Shown: positions 38,001-52,000 of the stretch, in pieces
Layout: every line of letters begins with the position of its first letter
How positions within the stretch are numbered: position 1 is the stretch's first letter
From: Marthasterias glacialis
Taxonomy: Eukaryota > Echinodermata > Asteroidea > Forcipulatida > Asteriidae
Assembly: GCA_911728455.2 (NCBI GenBank)
Contig: OU452219.1
Coordinates: 14,350,397 to 14,414,396 of the forward strand
DNA length: 64,000 nucleotides
Direction of reading: 5' to 3'
The notes under the pieces: generated by a model
Told to the model about the DNA's origin: nothing
Database searches by the model: none
The model's input: the letters and a program-made list of their open reading frames with translations, nothing else
Program-made: the position numbers and the translations under genes

Positions 38001-41000
38001 CATTAAGCTAGTTCAGCCATAGGAAACGCATTGAGCTAGTTCAGCCATAGGAAACGCAGTAAGCTAGTTCAGCCATAGGAAACGCATTGTGCTAGTTCAG
38101 CCATAGGAAGCGCATTGAGCTAGTTCGGCCATAGGAAACGCATTGAGCTAGTTCAGCCATAGGAAACGCATTGTGCTAGTTCAGCCATAGGAAATGCATT
38201 GAGCTAGTTCAGCCATAGGAAACGCATTGTGCTAGTTCAGCCATAGGAAACGCATTGTGCTAGTTCAGCTATAGGAAACGCATTGTGCTAGTTCAGCCAT
38301 AGGAAACGCATTGAGCTAGTTCAGCCATAGGAAATGCATTGAGCTAGTTCAGCCATAGGAAACGCATTGTGCTAGTTCGGTCATAGGAAATGCATTGAGC
38401 TAGTTCGGCCATAGGAAACGCATTGAGCTAGTTCGGCCATAGGAAACGCATTGTGCTAGTTCGGCCATAGGAAATGCATTGAGCTAGTTCAGCCATAGGA
38501 AACGCATTGAGCTAGTTCGGCCATAGGAAACACATTGAGCTAGTTCAGCCATAGGAAACGCATTGAGCTAGTTCAGCCATAGGAAACGCATTAAGCTAGT
38601 TCAGCCATAGGAAACGCATTGTGCTAGTTCGGTCATAGGAAATGCATTGAGCTAGTTCGGCCATAGGAAACGCATTGAGCTAGTTCGGCCATAGGAAACG
38701 CATTGTGCTAGTACGGCCATAGGAAATGCATTGAGCTAGTTCAGCTATAGGAAACGCATTAAGCTAGTTCAGCCTTAGGAAACGCATTGTGCTAGTTCGG
38801 TCATAGGAAACACATTGAGCTAGTTCAGCCATAGGAAATGCATTGTGCTAGTTCAGCCATAAGAAACACATTGAGCTAGTTCAGCCATAGGAAATGCATT
38901 GTGCTAGTTCAGCCATAGGAAACGCATTGAGCTAGTTCGGCCATAGGAAACGCATTGAGCTAGTTCGGCCATAGGAAACGCATTGTGCTAGTTCAGCCAT
39001 AGAAAACGCATTGAGCTAGTTCAGCCATAGGAAACACATTGAGCTAGTTCGGCCATAGGAAAAGCATTGTGCTAGTTCAGCCATAGGAAACGCATTGAGC
39101 TAGTTCAGTGATAGGAAACGCATTAAGCTAGTTCAGCCATAGGAAACGCATTGAGCTAGTTCAGCCATAGGAAACGCATTAAGCTAGTTCAGCCATAGGA
39201 AACACATTGAGCTAGTTCGGCCATAGGAAACGCATTGAGCTAGTTCAGCCATAGGAAATGCATTGTGCTAGTTCAGCCATAGGAAACGCATTGAGCTAGT
39301 TCAGCCATAGGAAACACATTGAGCTAGTTCGGCCATAGGAAACGCATTGAGCTAGTTCGGCCATAGGAAATGCATTGTGCTAGTTCGGCCATAGGAAACG
39401 CATTGTGCTACTTTGCCTGTGGGGAATTACACTGTACAGTTCATTGGAAGTGTTCAAGAACAATCTCAAAACACTTCTGTTCAATCATTAGTTTTTTCTG
39501 TCTGGGTTTTGATGGCACCATGTGCCGCTTGTATCAGTACCTTTCTGGTTTCTGAGGTTACTTGGTATTACATTGGCTAAACTTGCTTACCTGATATTTG
39601 GATCTTCTGAGCCTTCATTCGTTTGCATTTGTGCAGATGTAAAGCCCTAAGCCCTAGAGTAAAGCCCTAAAGTACCCACTATAAATGCTCTATAAATGCC
39701 TTTTATTATTTTTGTAAGAATTGCTTCTAACAGCAACATTAGAGAAATGAGATGAAACTGTACTCCAACTTTAAAGCTGGAAGTAACAATTAGAAATGTA
39801 AGCTTACCACTGATCCATAGTCAACCATTGTTGTCTTGATAAACCATGGAAGGGCCAGTCCCAGTAAGACGTCAAACACATTGCTGCCGATGCTGTTGGA
39901 CACTGCCATATCTCCTAGACCTAAAGTTGTAAAGAAAGTAGTTTCATAAGCATTAATAAGAACAGATCACTGGTAACATTTGAGGCTGTATGGGTACAAA
40001 TGAGGGAAGTTGATCTGGGAATATGTTAGAATGGTTTAAAAATCTTTTCAAAGAGCATTCTCTTGATACAAACTGTTAAAAATACCATTTAAATGGAAGC
40101 GGCTGCATTCCTGGAAATGTATTCCTTAATATTGAAGCAGTTTTATGGTACACCCATTGGACAAACTTGAATCTTTTCAGAAATCATTAGGCTACTTAAA
40201 TACTTCTACAAAGAAAACAAAAAAAGAGTAGGTTCTGAACTCTGAAGTGCTCAAACTAGTGTGGACGTACAGTCCTTTTAATTCTGCCTGCCCTCAATAG
40301 GGCATACCACCAAAAAATTCCAACAGCATTAGGAGATCCAAGTCTATGACAAGCTACATTCCTGTTGACACAGATTCTGACCTCTGGCTTCTAGCTAAGA
40401 AGTGTTTGGCCAAGGCTTCTTGGAGCCCAAACAAGTGCATCTAGCAGACCACAAGGCTTTAAGGAGGGGTGTGGATTTCACAAAGAGCTAGGACTAGTCT
40501 TATCTCGAGTTAGGATGAGTAACTAGTCCTAACTTATAGGAATAGTCATAAAATAGGACTAGTTTTGTGAAATCCACCCCAGAGTGCCTAAGACAGATTA
40601 CAGTACTTCTAGTAGGCCACGTGGCTTCTGACCAAGATAAAGATATTAATTCTTTAAGTTTTCACATGTGGCACTCCAGAAAAAGATCGAAGAGTAACTG
40701 AAAACACTTTTCCACCACACAGAATAAAAGTGTCCATAGTTTTCAGACTCATGAAGATGAACCTAAGCCTGGGATGCTACAAGTTTTCAGGCATAGGTTC
40801 TTTCCTCCATGCTTCAGGTCATAATGTGTCTCGCCGACAGGCATTCACCCTAAAAAAGCTATTTGTACAGCATTTGAAAAAACACTTGGTAACAGTTTCT
40901 TACCTTGTCTGGCCACTATGAGACTCGCCATGGCATCCGGTACACTGGTTCCAGCAGCCAGAAACGCAATACCCATCACAGTGTCGGGAATGCGCAGTGT

Positions 41001-44000
41001 GAACCCGATTAATGCCACCATCCACACCATGACGTACGAGAACAAAGCAATCCACACAATGGACATGAAGAACGTCACCATATACCAGTGTTCAAATCTA
41101 AACAAAAAACCCAAGCATAAAAAAAATAAGCAAACAAAAGTTTTCATACAAACTATGGTGTTTTCTAAAATACTTGAATAGCAAGGCATGTTCAAGGGGT
41201 TGTAGTGTAATCACTTTAAGTAGCATGTGCACCTTTAAAGACTTTGCGCACGCGCAACCGACATGCTGTGACGTATTGTTAGTTAATACAATTATTGTCA
41301 CAATGGAGTTAGATCCACATCGTAGGTCGGAGTTGGGGCAATAAAATATGTAAAAATGTACTGTAAGTCTCCGTGGCCATTTTGAAATTAGAACACAACA
41401 GGGGTCTAACGCAGCAAGCTAAAGTTCTAATGGCTTACAATCACTAGAACATTGGATACAATCCTGGCCCTGGCCGGTTATACTGCACTGATGTCTTGTG
41501 ATGATACGTGTGAGGGTACAAGTGAGGGTTCTTGTGATTGATTCAGACCAGTGAGCCACTTGAAAGCATAGGCTGCGTACTCCCCAGGGAGCCGAGATGG
41601 TTTAAGGAAAGATGGATAACTTACCCAATGATGTGGGTCATAAGGTTTATTATAACACCTCTTCCTTTGATTCTATATATTGGCCGAACGTGCGTCACAT
41701 GGTGTTATGTATTTTTACTATTGCAACGCACACCGACCAAAAGAACTATTAAACGGTACTATCCAACGATAGCCTCGCAACCGATGTACTATCGATTGGA
41801 TACCCTGGTACCCTGACTGCATTGACTTCAAGCATTGATTTAAATGAGCTGTGTGACAACCTCGAACCCGGTGAAAGCATCAAATAATACGTGCATTTGA
41901 AATACGACATCAGAACGAAGGCAATAATTTTAGTCTGGTACCCCTCTTTTTGTCAACATTTCTGTCAGATTTTATACAGTTGTTTGAAGATTGATTACTA
42001 CATACGCACAGTTTTTTAATGAATATTACCACAAAAATGGATGACATTGAGGTGTTATAAAACAAATACTGACTGCTTTATCTCGTGGCGTAGTAAAACT
42101 AGTCACTCGAGGTGATCCCCGGAGCCACCTATCTTCCCGAGGTAATCCCCGTCTCGGGAAGATAGGCGGCTCTGGGGATCACCCTGAGTGATTAGTTTTA
42201 CTACGCCACTCGAAGCCGTCAATATTTGCATACTATGCGCCATGAGTGGCTTACTGTGGTAAACACCAGGGCTATATCAATGTTGATTAATTCCCTTCAG
42301 AGACCATTCATTTCTGTATAATCACCATATGCTAAACTGTCAAGGCTAATATTCTATATTTTTTGACTCGGTGTGTGGAAAAATAACACCAGCAGTTTGA
42401 TTTTTTTTTTTTTAAATGTAGCTAACATGTTAACATGTAAAAACAATGAAAAATGTCAACTCGGGACATGACCACTACTTTGACCTTTTGGGTTGAGTGG
42501 ATTGGTCAAATGTAGTGGCCACTATGGGCATTTTGATACCAGCTGCTTGTGGCCTGCGTGGTCTCTGAAGGGTAAAACAAAATATCCCAGAATGGATAAC
42601 AAAACAGAAAACATAGAATATATGCATTAAAAAAAATAACTTCAAAGACAGTTACACCTCTTCCTTCGGCAGTCAGGAACAGTGAAGAATAATATTGTAG
42701 ATAGAGGCAGGCAAATCAACCATCTGAACACAGGAAATGCACCATCTGAAAAAAAGCAACAATGTCACTGTTACAAGAAAATTGTAAAAAAATGTCCAAT
42801 TTTATTTGTGCACAAAGAGGGAAAATGAACAAATGTTTTTTATGGTTTAAGAAAATGTTCCCTCTATATCAAATCGACACACATTCAAGATACGATTTCC
42901 ATACGTTTTATATTAGAGTCTTATGAGGAAAGTGATAATCTTAAATCCCAATCCGCGGATCCAGGATTTGTACAAGGGAGGGGTCAAGAAACAGTGAAAA
43001 AAACAACTGAAAAAAAACCCTAAAACCCTCGAAAAAGGAACTGAAAGGCTGTGACGGTCATGGGCACAACACAAGCGGTCAATAGATATTTAGGTTTGTA
43101 GCGAAATTAGGGATATATATGATGTAATAGACAATACAAAATTTTAAAACGAAAAAGACAGTTCCGAAACAATTATTTACAGATGGCCATTAGGAAGGGG
43201 GGGGGGGGGGGTTCGGCACCTGTTGTACCTGATATACAATTCATTTTCTAGATACACTCACCAGGGACAGCACAAAGTCCATCTGGCGACTCCACCTCCA
43301 TTACTTTGATTTCTTCATCTGGATCTTCACATTGAATACTGTACAAAATAAAGACCCCCAAAATAACACCATCAAATAAATCATTAAAAATACTATTTTC
43401 TTTCTTTTAGACAGAAAAACATGACGTTTTTTTGGCTAAAATAGGGAATTTAAATGTCATAATTGCATCAGGAATAAAGAATATGTTTTTTACCCTTACA
43501 CCAGCACGTGACAAGCACCGTCTGTAATTTCTGAGTCCTGCGAAAAAAAAATCCTAAAAGTGGAATCCAAACCCACGAACCCAGCAGTGCTCGCTGCTGA
43601 TTGCATGACTAAAACTCGCCTCTTGACTCGACAATGGGCATTCAAGGCGGTCTAGGGGTTAAAACATCTGCTCTAGAATGCAGGGGTGGGTTCAAATCCC
43701 ACCTGAGTACTCCATGCATTTCGTTTCGCAGGACTCAGAAAGTACTGAAGGTACAGCCCATCTGTATTTATTCACTTAATAAACACAAAAGTGCTCTTCA
43801 GTCTCCATTAAAACAGACGGGTTTGCCTTTCAAATAGAAAAAACAAGCTCTTCGTTTTGTTTGTGAGTTTCAACTTTTCGTTTCAGGTTATTATCAATAT
43901 TTTAGGAATTGGGGAATTTGTGTAACATTAGATTTCAGGGAATCCACAAAGGAAGTATTTAAGAGGGAAAAATAGTTTTAAAAAAAGTGACTTCAGCACA

Positions 44001-47000
44001 CTAACAAGGTTTGCCATTAACACACAAATATTTCCTTTTAAAAACCTGAACGTAAAAACCCCCAAATCTGTCAAATGGAGTAATTAAACACCGACTCAAG
44101 CGTTCAACAACAATTTTGTTTGCTTCTTTTGACTGCAATCTGCTTCTCTGTTTTCACTTCTTTCTACTTGACTGCTTCTTTTACACCAATATACTTGTAC
44201 TTTTGTGTTGTGCTGTCATTTAGCCTATGAGAAAGACTCTGCTAGGGTCGAAGCATTAGGCCATTGGCAATTTTGTGCATTCGTAACATAGGTCATTTTT
44301 AGCAACAGCTAATTCTATATACAAACAAATCAAATCAAATCAAAATTTACCTTTCTGATTTTTCGGATAAATGTGCTTGACCTAGGGTACCATTGGAGTT
44401 GGGGGGAGTGCCTCTTTTGAATGCAGCAAATTCTGCCTCTTTCTGCTGCTCTTGCAAATGCTTTTGCTGTTTTGAAAAGAAGACAAAAACAGATCAGTCA
44501 TATTAATGTAATTTAGAAAAAGAAACATGTTGATAATTGATATTGAAGCATGCTGGCAACTCTTCGGCCATGGTCCGAGAAGTACCCGCTCAGAAATTCA
44601 TCGATGAGTACTTCAGCACAGAAGCAGACATGGAACGCTGGCGAGAACGCCCTCGTACCACACTACTAAACATTCTCAACAATGACCTGAAGATGGTAGG
44701 CAAGCTTCTACACAACACAGCTACAGCTGGCAAAAGCAAAACTGACATAATGACAGCAACAAAAATGCCTCACACTTTTATCGAGAATGTTGGAAATAAA
44801 AATTTTATATGAGAGAAAGAAAAGTGCAACGGAAATAGACCAATTTGTGTCCATACTTCAGAATCAAAATATGTGCCCTTTTTTCATCATAATCTGAATG
44901 ATCAAATTTGTGACAGGAAATTGTGGGGGTTGTGATAGGCTCAAATCCCATCTGAGTAGTATGCCTGTGGATTTTGTTTTCTGCAGGACTCGGGGTGCTT
45001 ACTACACATCGGTGCAATTATCAAGAAGCAAAATCAAATTGATTGTAAATATCAAAGGTCATCTGGGTATATTCTGAACTTCAATTGCTAAATATTTAAT
45101 GAGTAAGTTGAGTTTATTCTAGTTGTCTGCCAAGCTTCTGCGATGCGGAATACCAATTCTCAACTGCACAGGCAGAAAACCTTGACAGACCAAGTAAAGT
45201 ACAAAGAAGAATACAACATCGATGTAATACAAGAATAAGTGATCAATGTGCAAGGTCCACCCGAGGTGCTTTTGGAGTTTATTTCCACAGAATATTGAGT
45301 ACAGTGTATTTATCATATACAATCTATAATCACTGTATGTTACAAATGTTGCACTGCATAATCAATTCCTTTTTGTTCGTTAAACCTTCTCTGCACAGTA
45401 TTTATTTTCACTCCTGATCAATTCCTGATTATGCAAGTATAAGTAACCAATGCTGCTGTGTATACGCAATGCCCTTGTGTGTGTTATTAGACTCGTGCAA
45501 GACATGTGTATTCATTTTATGATAAACTGCTGACTACGCATTTTACACAACTATGATAGCTCACTAAATAGACCAATGTTAAGCACCATATAATATAATG
45601 TCTCAGCATCTCATCATGTGCCCGGAAGAAGGTCCTAAGGCTGTTCAACCTTTTTCCAGGCACACAAATCACAACAATTTGCAATAAAGTGGCTCTTTTG
45701 AAAAAACAGTAGGGGCATGACTGTTGTGTATTTGTTGCTGGAATAACTCTCGAGACACGGTTTTCCATTCCTATGCGGAGTTTAATGTTCCTGTAATGAC
45801 TTACAAACAGCAGAAAACGACAAAACTTTCACTATCAGTTGTCTTGAAAAACATTTTTTGGACAGAATTGCTTCTGACCTTATCACACTTTCGTTACGCC
45901 CTTCTTTTGGGCACACGACCATCTCTAAAGAAGACACCAACCTCTGTTATGACCAGCCAGCATGCTGTCCTCATTCGGGTCCGGGCAGGAAACTGCTTGG
46001 TCAACATCAATCTAAGCCCAGCATCGGGGAAGGTTAATCTAGAAAGGAAAGCCAACCGCAAAGACAGACGTCTTATATTTGCATTACACAACAGAAGACA
46101 ACAACCTTTTATCAGATTTAACCTTTTGTAAAAACCTGACGAGTCGTTTCTAAATGTCAACTTGCAAATTAGTTTACTAAGATAAATTAGATATAGTATG
46201 TCATACTCAATGCATTTGTCAGTTTGTATCTCTAGAAAACCTTTAACAATGGAACGGCTCATTGCAAAGTCTCCGTGGAAATCATTACAGACGGAAAATA
46301 AATAGATAAAAGGTTAAGAAATTATTGTACTTTACTCTGTAAGACTCATCATCACTTTAGTTCTCAGTTCAAGTATGCAGTAATAACAAATTGCTTTTTT
46401 TACACAACGCCAGCTGTAATGAGCTTGAAATGTCACCAACTGTCTCCAGTCCCAAGTGTGACATTTTAAGAACATATAAGAACCCTAAGAAGGTGTAGCT
46501 TAATACATGTGTTTGGAAATAAAAGAAAATGTTTCCTTCTAGGGCCCCCAGGGAGAACAGTTCTTAGATATCTGATGGGGCTACCCTGGCGAAATAAGAC
46601 AAAAATAAAATAGGCAAAAAGATATTACTTCGCACTCAGGCGGCCGGCAGTTTGTTTTGCCAGTAGACAGCCCCGTCCAAACAAGTCCATGAAATAAGAC
46701 GATATTATTTTCTGAAAATATAAGTTGGCTGACTATTTTCAAAAGCCAAGATTGCATTGAACGTCCGGGATTCTGTTGTAGTGTTAAGCAGTCTGGTGTT
46801 AAGATTTCGAAATATTTGCTGGGGATAATTTCAGCGATTACTAAGTATGTTTAATGACTTAAAACTTACATGGTTCTCTTGGTATTTAAGCATTCATGAT
46901 GGAAAACAGAATTAAGAGGTCATCCTTGAGGTCATTTTTTAGGTCAATCCACCACACAAATAAAAAGAGATCGGGGATGGATCCAGGATTTTCAGACAGA

Positions 47001-48969
47001 GGGGTGCAAACTTCGGGGGCTAATTTCCAAGTTGAACATTTTCAGTAATTCCAAAGTTTAAAAATGCAGGTGACTTAATAATAATAATAATGAGCGGGCC
47101 CTGGAAAATGTTTGATTCTACACCCCTAAATCCGCTCCTGGAGGTGGTGTACTGATTTAGTGGATTACTCTAAACTGAACATTCTTGGTGTAAATACAAT
47201 ACCTTTTTGGTGAGTCGTCGTCTGCAACTGATTGAGTTGGTTGAGTGTCACCATTGGCAGTATCTTCCTTATCTGTTTTCAGCGGAGTGACTGAGTAGAT
47301 AAAAAACATGAGCAGTTGATCGAAAGTGACCATTCAAAGATTGTTTGACCCTGTCCCATTTAGAACCATTTTCATGAACTTGGCAGAGGTAAAACACTTA
47401 TTCAAGTATAAAGGGGAAAGTCATAATAAATTACTTCCATGTGCTAAAACAATTTCCCCTCCTTATCATTTAAGGAAAATGTAAATAGCTTGGTAGAAAC
47501 CTGGCAGATTAGGGGGAGGGAGGAGATGGACCTCCAGCTTCCGCCACCCATACATTTTTAGGCTAGGTCTTAAACAAAATGTCACATATTTGTTTTACTC
47601 CCCAAAACAATCTGACAACAGGATTGCTATTATACACACACAAAATATATAAAAAAAACAAAATAAAAACATTAAACAAATTACTGCCATTTAAAAGAGT
47701 ATCAACAAAGATCATTTAGCATACTACCTTGTTCACATGCTAGTGAATTTGATTTAAATTCAGATGCAATGAAGTGAATTTAAATCAAGATGCAATCAAA
47801 CATCATTTTGGCATGTGGGAGCCCAGTTGGCAAGTTTTTATGAAGCCAAATCTTGGAGGTAAAAGTAACTTCTTGGAACATGAAATATGTGTTCGCTGTG
47901 TTAACCCATTGATGTGTATTCAGCACTGTTTACTCAGTGCTTTTCTTACAGTCCTCTGAAAAAAATCCACAGGCATACTAATTGGGAGGGATTTGAACCC
48001 CCAAACCTTTGCCATTCTAGAGCAGATGTCTTACCACTAGACAACCAAGATTGCCTGGCAGCTATATAGACGCAGTTTGAATCCTTTATTTTAGGTGTGG
48101 GTACCTCAACAATTTATTTGCATCAAGGATTATGACAAATATTCTTTGTGTTTTACCCATACACCGATGAGTGTTAAGCTCTGTATACTCAGTACTCAGC
48201 AAAGAGTGATCTTTCGTGGCACGAATTTGTTTGTACGGGTAAAAACACAATATTCTTTATCCCCGATGCAAATTAAGCATATATTAAATATGCGTTACTT
48301 TGTTGAGATACAGCGACAATCTGGTGAATTTATATGTCGGTGCATTTCTCATGATAACACACTACGAATTATATCACTTCAAGAATTTTTTTTTTCTAAA
48401 TTGGCTGTTTCATAATCACATTCAAAAGATATTTTTACTGACAAATTGTTTTTTACATTGTGTGGATGACGATACAGAAATGAATAGCCTGAAAAGAACC
48501 AAGATGCCTTCATGATTAGAATATGTATTATCTATTGTATTTTTAAACTAAACAAAATATTGTTTTTTAAATGTGCTTAGAAATCTATCAATAGTGGTGA
48601 AGGCGTGAAAGGTCTAATTGCACGTTCCCTGTTGAGACTAATACACATCCAGAGATTGAAATTTTGCCGCGCTTTATGAAGAATAATCTCAGTATAATGA
48701 AAAGAGAACCAAACTTTAAAAAATATAAATTAAATTTAACCATAATACGAGCTATGGCCTGGGGGGAAAAAAAACGGGGCGAAAAAACTCTTTTAATTTT
48801 AAAATCAGGACTGTTGGGTGCTATTGATGTTTAATATTATTAGTTACTTTATTTTGGTTTTTTTTTATTCATCTATTTTTGTTTTGGGTTTGGCGTTTTT
48901 GTTTGTTCGTTGTTGTTGTTGTCAGCATTTTTTATGTTATTACATTTTTAACAAACGTTTGTATCTGGG

Positions 48970-49002
<33 letters not shown>

Positions 49003-52000
49003 TTTTTGGGGGGGAGGGGTTGAAAGACATTCCAAGAAAAACAATTAACAAAACTGAATCAAAGTTAACGGAAAGAATTCACATAAGAAAGATCTAAGGC
49101 CTTTCTGACTGGATTCCAACTTCCGGACTGTTGAAAGATGACCTACCCTGTTCAAGCTGGATAGAGCTTCTGTTGTTGCACTTCTCAAGTCTCTTGGCGA
49201 TCTTCTTGGCCTTCCTCTTGTCCTGTTTCCGGCTAATGTTCCGATAGATCTTGGGATTCAACCTGGCACAACAGGAAATTGTCAAAAAGAAAACATCTTC
49301 TGTTGAATAACAATAAATTGAGATGAACGCAACAATTATTAATAAATCCTTTACTCTTGGGATTTAATTATTTTTGACAGTTGGTTTCTCATAATGAATC
49401 TATTTTCTCCATCACTCCCCAATGCCACCACCCCCATTATTAAAATAATCCAACTGCTCAAACATTTTATTATTTCAAAGAATTAGGAACTTTGAGATTT
49501 TGCTGGATGCCCTTTCATCTTATCTACCATCAATCGTCAGTAGAAATATTTCACCTTTCCCATTAAAATCATGAACATAGCCAGAAATTATTTTAATGTT
49601 TATATTAAAAAGTTGTTGTTCATTTTATTAAGGCCACTACAACATACAAATATCTGATAGCTAGTCTTAGCATTCTTTTGTTTTCAGTGTGTCCTCGTTC
49701 CTCATTTGCTGTCTTCATTTTGTACTTTGTCACAATGATTTTGTCTTAGTCCATAATATTTTTTTTTCATAATGGTGCAGTGCAATTCCCCCTCCCCCAC
49801 ACACACCTTCCTCCTCCATTCAATTCAAAGAAACCAAAACCCATCGGCTTAGAGGTCAAATAGTCAGATCCCATTTTTGTTTGATAGGATCATGCAGTAT
49901 CTATTATTGCTCATGTACACAAGGAGCATGACAAAGATGGGTAACAAAAGTACTGCTTCCCCATCTGCCTAGCATGTTGCATAAAATGAGTTTTGTGCTA
50001 ATTAATCAGAAGATCAAAGATTCCCTTTGTTTCATCTTCTTTTGTTTTTCGTACACAAACAAATGTATAGCAAATAAGTTGATACTACAGAGTTGATGCC
50101 TGGTGTTTTTGCCACTACTGCCCCACCAATTTTTATCCCTAGTCATTGACCAAATTCTCCCGTCACTGAATCTGATTCAAAAGACTTACATCTTTTGAAG
50201 AACACAAAAGGATTCTTCGGTATTTATTATGACAGAGATAACCATGTGAAATTGATACGTTTGAGCAGAATGCACCGAGAAAAACAGCAGAAGGTTGAAC
50301 TCTTCTACTTGCCCTCATTATCAGCAGAAGAGGATCAATTTCACAATTTGTTGTTGCCACCCATAGCCCTTAATTTTTTACTTTTATCAGGTTTGTTCAA
50401 ACTACCTGGCTTCAAAACTCTAATTAAAGAATCCAGAAAGAATCTCATAACCACTAATCCCATTAAACAAAAATTGTTGGCCAATTCACTAATGCATCAG
50501 CACACTGTCATTAAAAATCAAAGAATTTCTCGAAACTATATAGGCCTATAAAAATAGGCAACCGTCCAACTTTTGATCACAACACTCTCTTCCCCACACA
50601 CGCAAAATGTCAAACGCAACAACAACCATTATGTGGGAATAAGATGGGGGTGGGTTTCACTGAAGGCCTTCAGCAACTGAGTAATCTGTCGGAGATGATT
50701 TAGCTTTCTAACAGTGGGCCTTCGCGCAACAAACACCGTCCATTGAGAAGACCAGGCACGGCAGGGGGATCCTATTTTCAACCTCTGCCCTCTCGAGAAA
50801 AGCCCGCGCTCTCGTAAACACAGAGTTTCCAATCTTTTCTATGGGATAAAAATGTTTGCCGTTCTCAACACTTGACTAGTTCCTGATACCCTTTTGTAAA
50901 TGTCAGCCTAGAGGTCTGCCACGTTTGTTGTTTTGAGGGGATCTTTTCCTGTCGGACTAGATACAACGTTTTTGGGGGGGTTTTTTTCTCTAGAGAAAGC
51001 TGTCTGGTTTTGAGGCATTGAGGATTTGAGGCATTTTTTTTCCCGAGGCATTTTTAAATTTGCAGGATGCATCTACACATACTTGCATGCTAAAGTGAAG
51101 ATTGTTATAACTATCCACGAGTAGGATTCTTTCCACTTCCACCTTATCCCGTAAGAATTTTCAATTTCAGTTATTCTTATAGTTTTCCTCATTTGGATTT
51201 ACCTTCTGAAGTTATTGATAAGTATTACAAATAGATCATTTATCCCCACTTCATGTTCCTATTCAGACATGATTCATATGGTGTGGAATTTGGTCTCAAA
51301 AGCCTATTTGCAAGATTGCTGCCTGTGTACATTCGTAAAACGAAAAGTATCATAAAATTAATGGTTGTATTTTATGTCATCGTATCAAACAAATTGAAAG
51401 CAATTTGCGTTTCTAACGAACACCTCGGTTTCTGTTTTGAAGAGGATTCAAAACTCTAAAGATGATTAGTACATGTATCGAGTGAGTTTGCAAATTCACA
51501 GTTTGCAGTTTTTTCAATTCGTGTTGAAAATAAAACTACACATCATCCCTTTAAACTCATTAAACGCGGCACGCAGGTAACAAAAACCATATCACAGACA
51601 GAAACGTCAATTTTTAATGGCATTGCGCAGGACAAGGCCCACTCTAAAAAAAAAATCACTCTTCTTTTTGGCGCCGCCTGTGACTCAAGCAGCTTGCTTT
51701 TCTTAAAGAGGACTGTGCGAAACATTCTCTATTATTTTATATGCCAACTCAAATAATGAAGATTTGTGGTGGAGCAAGACTTGGACCAAATGGGTTTAAA
51801 CCCACATTCCCCCGGGGAATTTTCACCTTAAATTTGGACATGAATTTGAAAACAGTGAAAATGATACTTGGAATGCTGTGTCAATTTGTTTGTGTTCAAA
51901 AAAATCAATTCATAAATACATTATTTTGGTTTTTATCCTACACTGATGTGTGATAAGCACTGTACACTCAGTGTTTTTTTCCAAGGTCCTGTGGGGAAAA

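Noticed and set aside
36320..39410. Possible CRISPR-like array
   Set aside because: Units are contiguous with no unique spacers, in eukaryotic intronic DNA; a simple satellite.
45894..46262. 122-codon minus frame as a whole
   Set aside because: Only the middle (45942-46038) is coding, bounded by a TTTCTAG acceptor and a donor; the remainder is intron read through.
48818..49097. Cys-rich and Val-rich + frames
   Set aside because: Products of a (GTT)n microsatellite and T-rich DNA.
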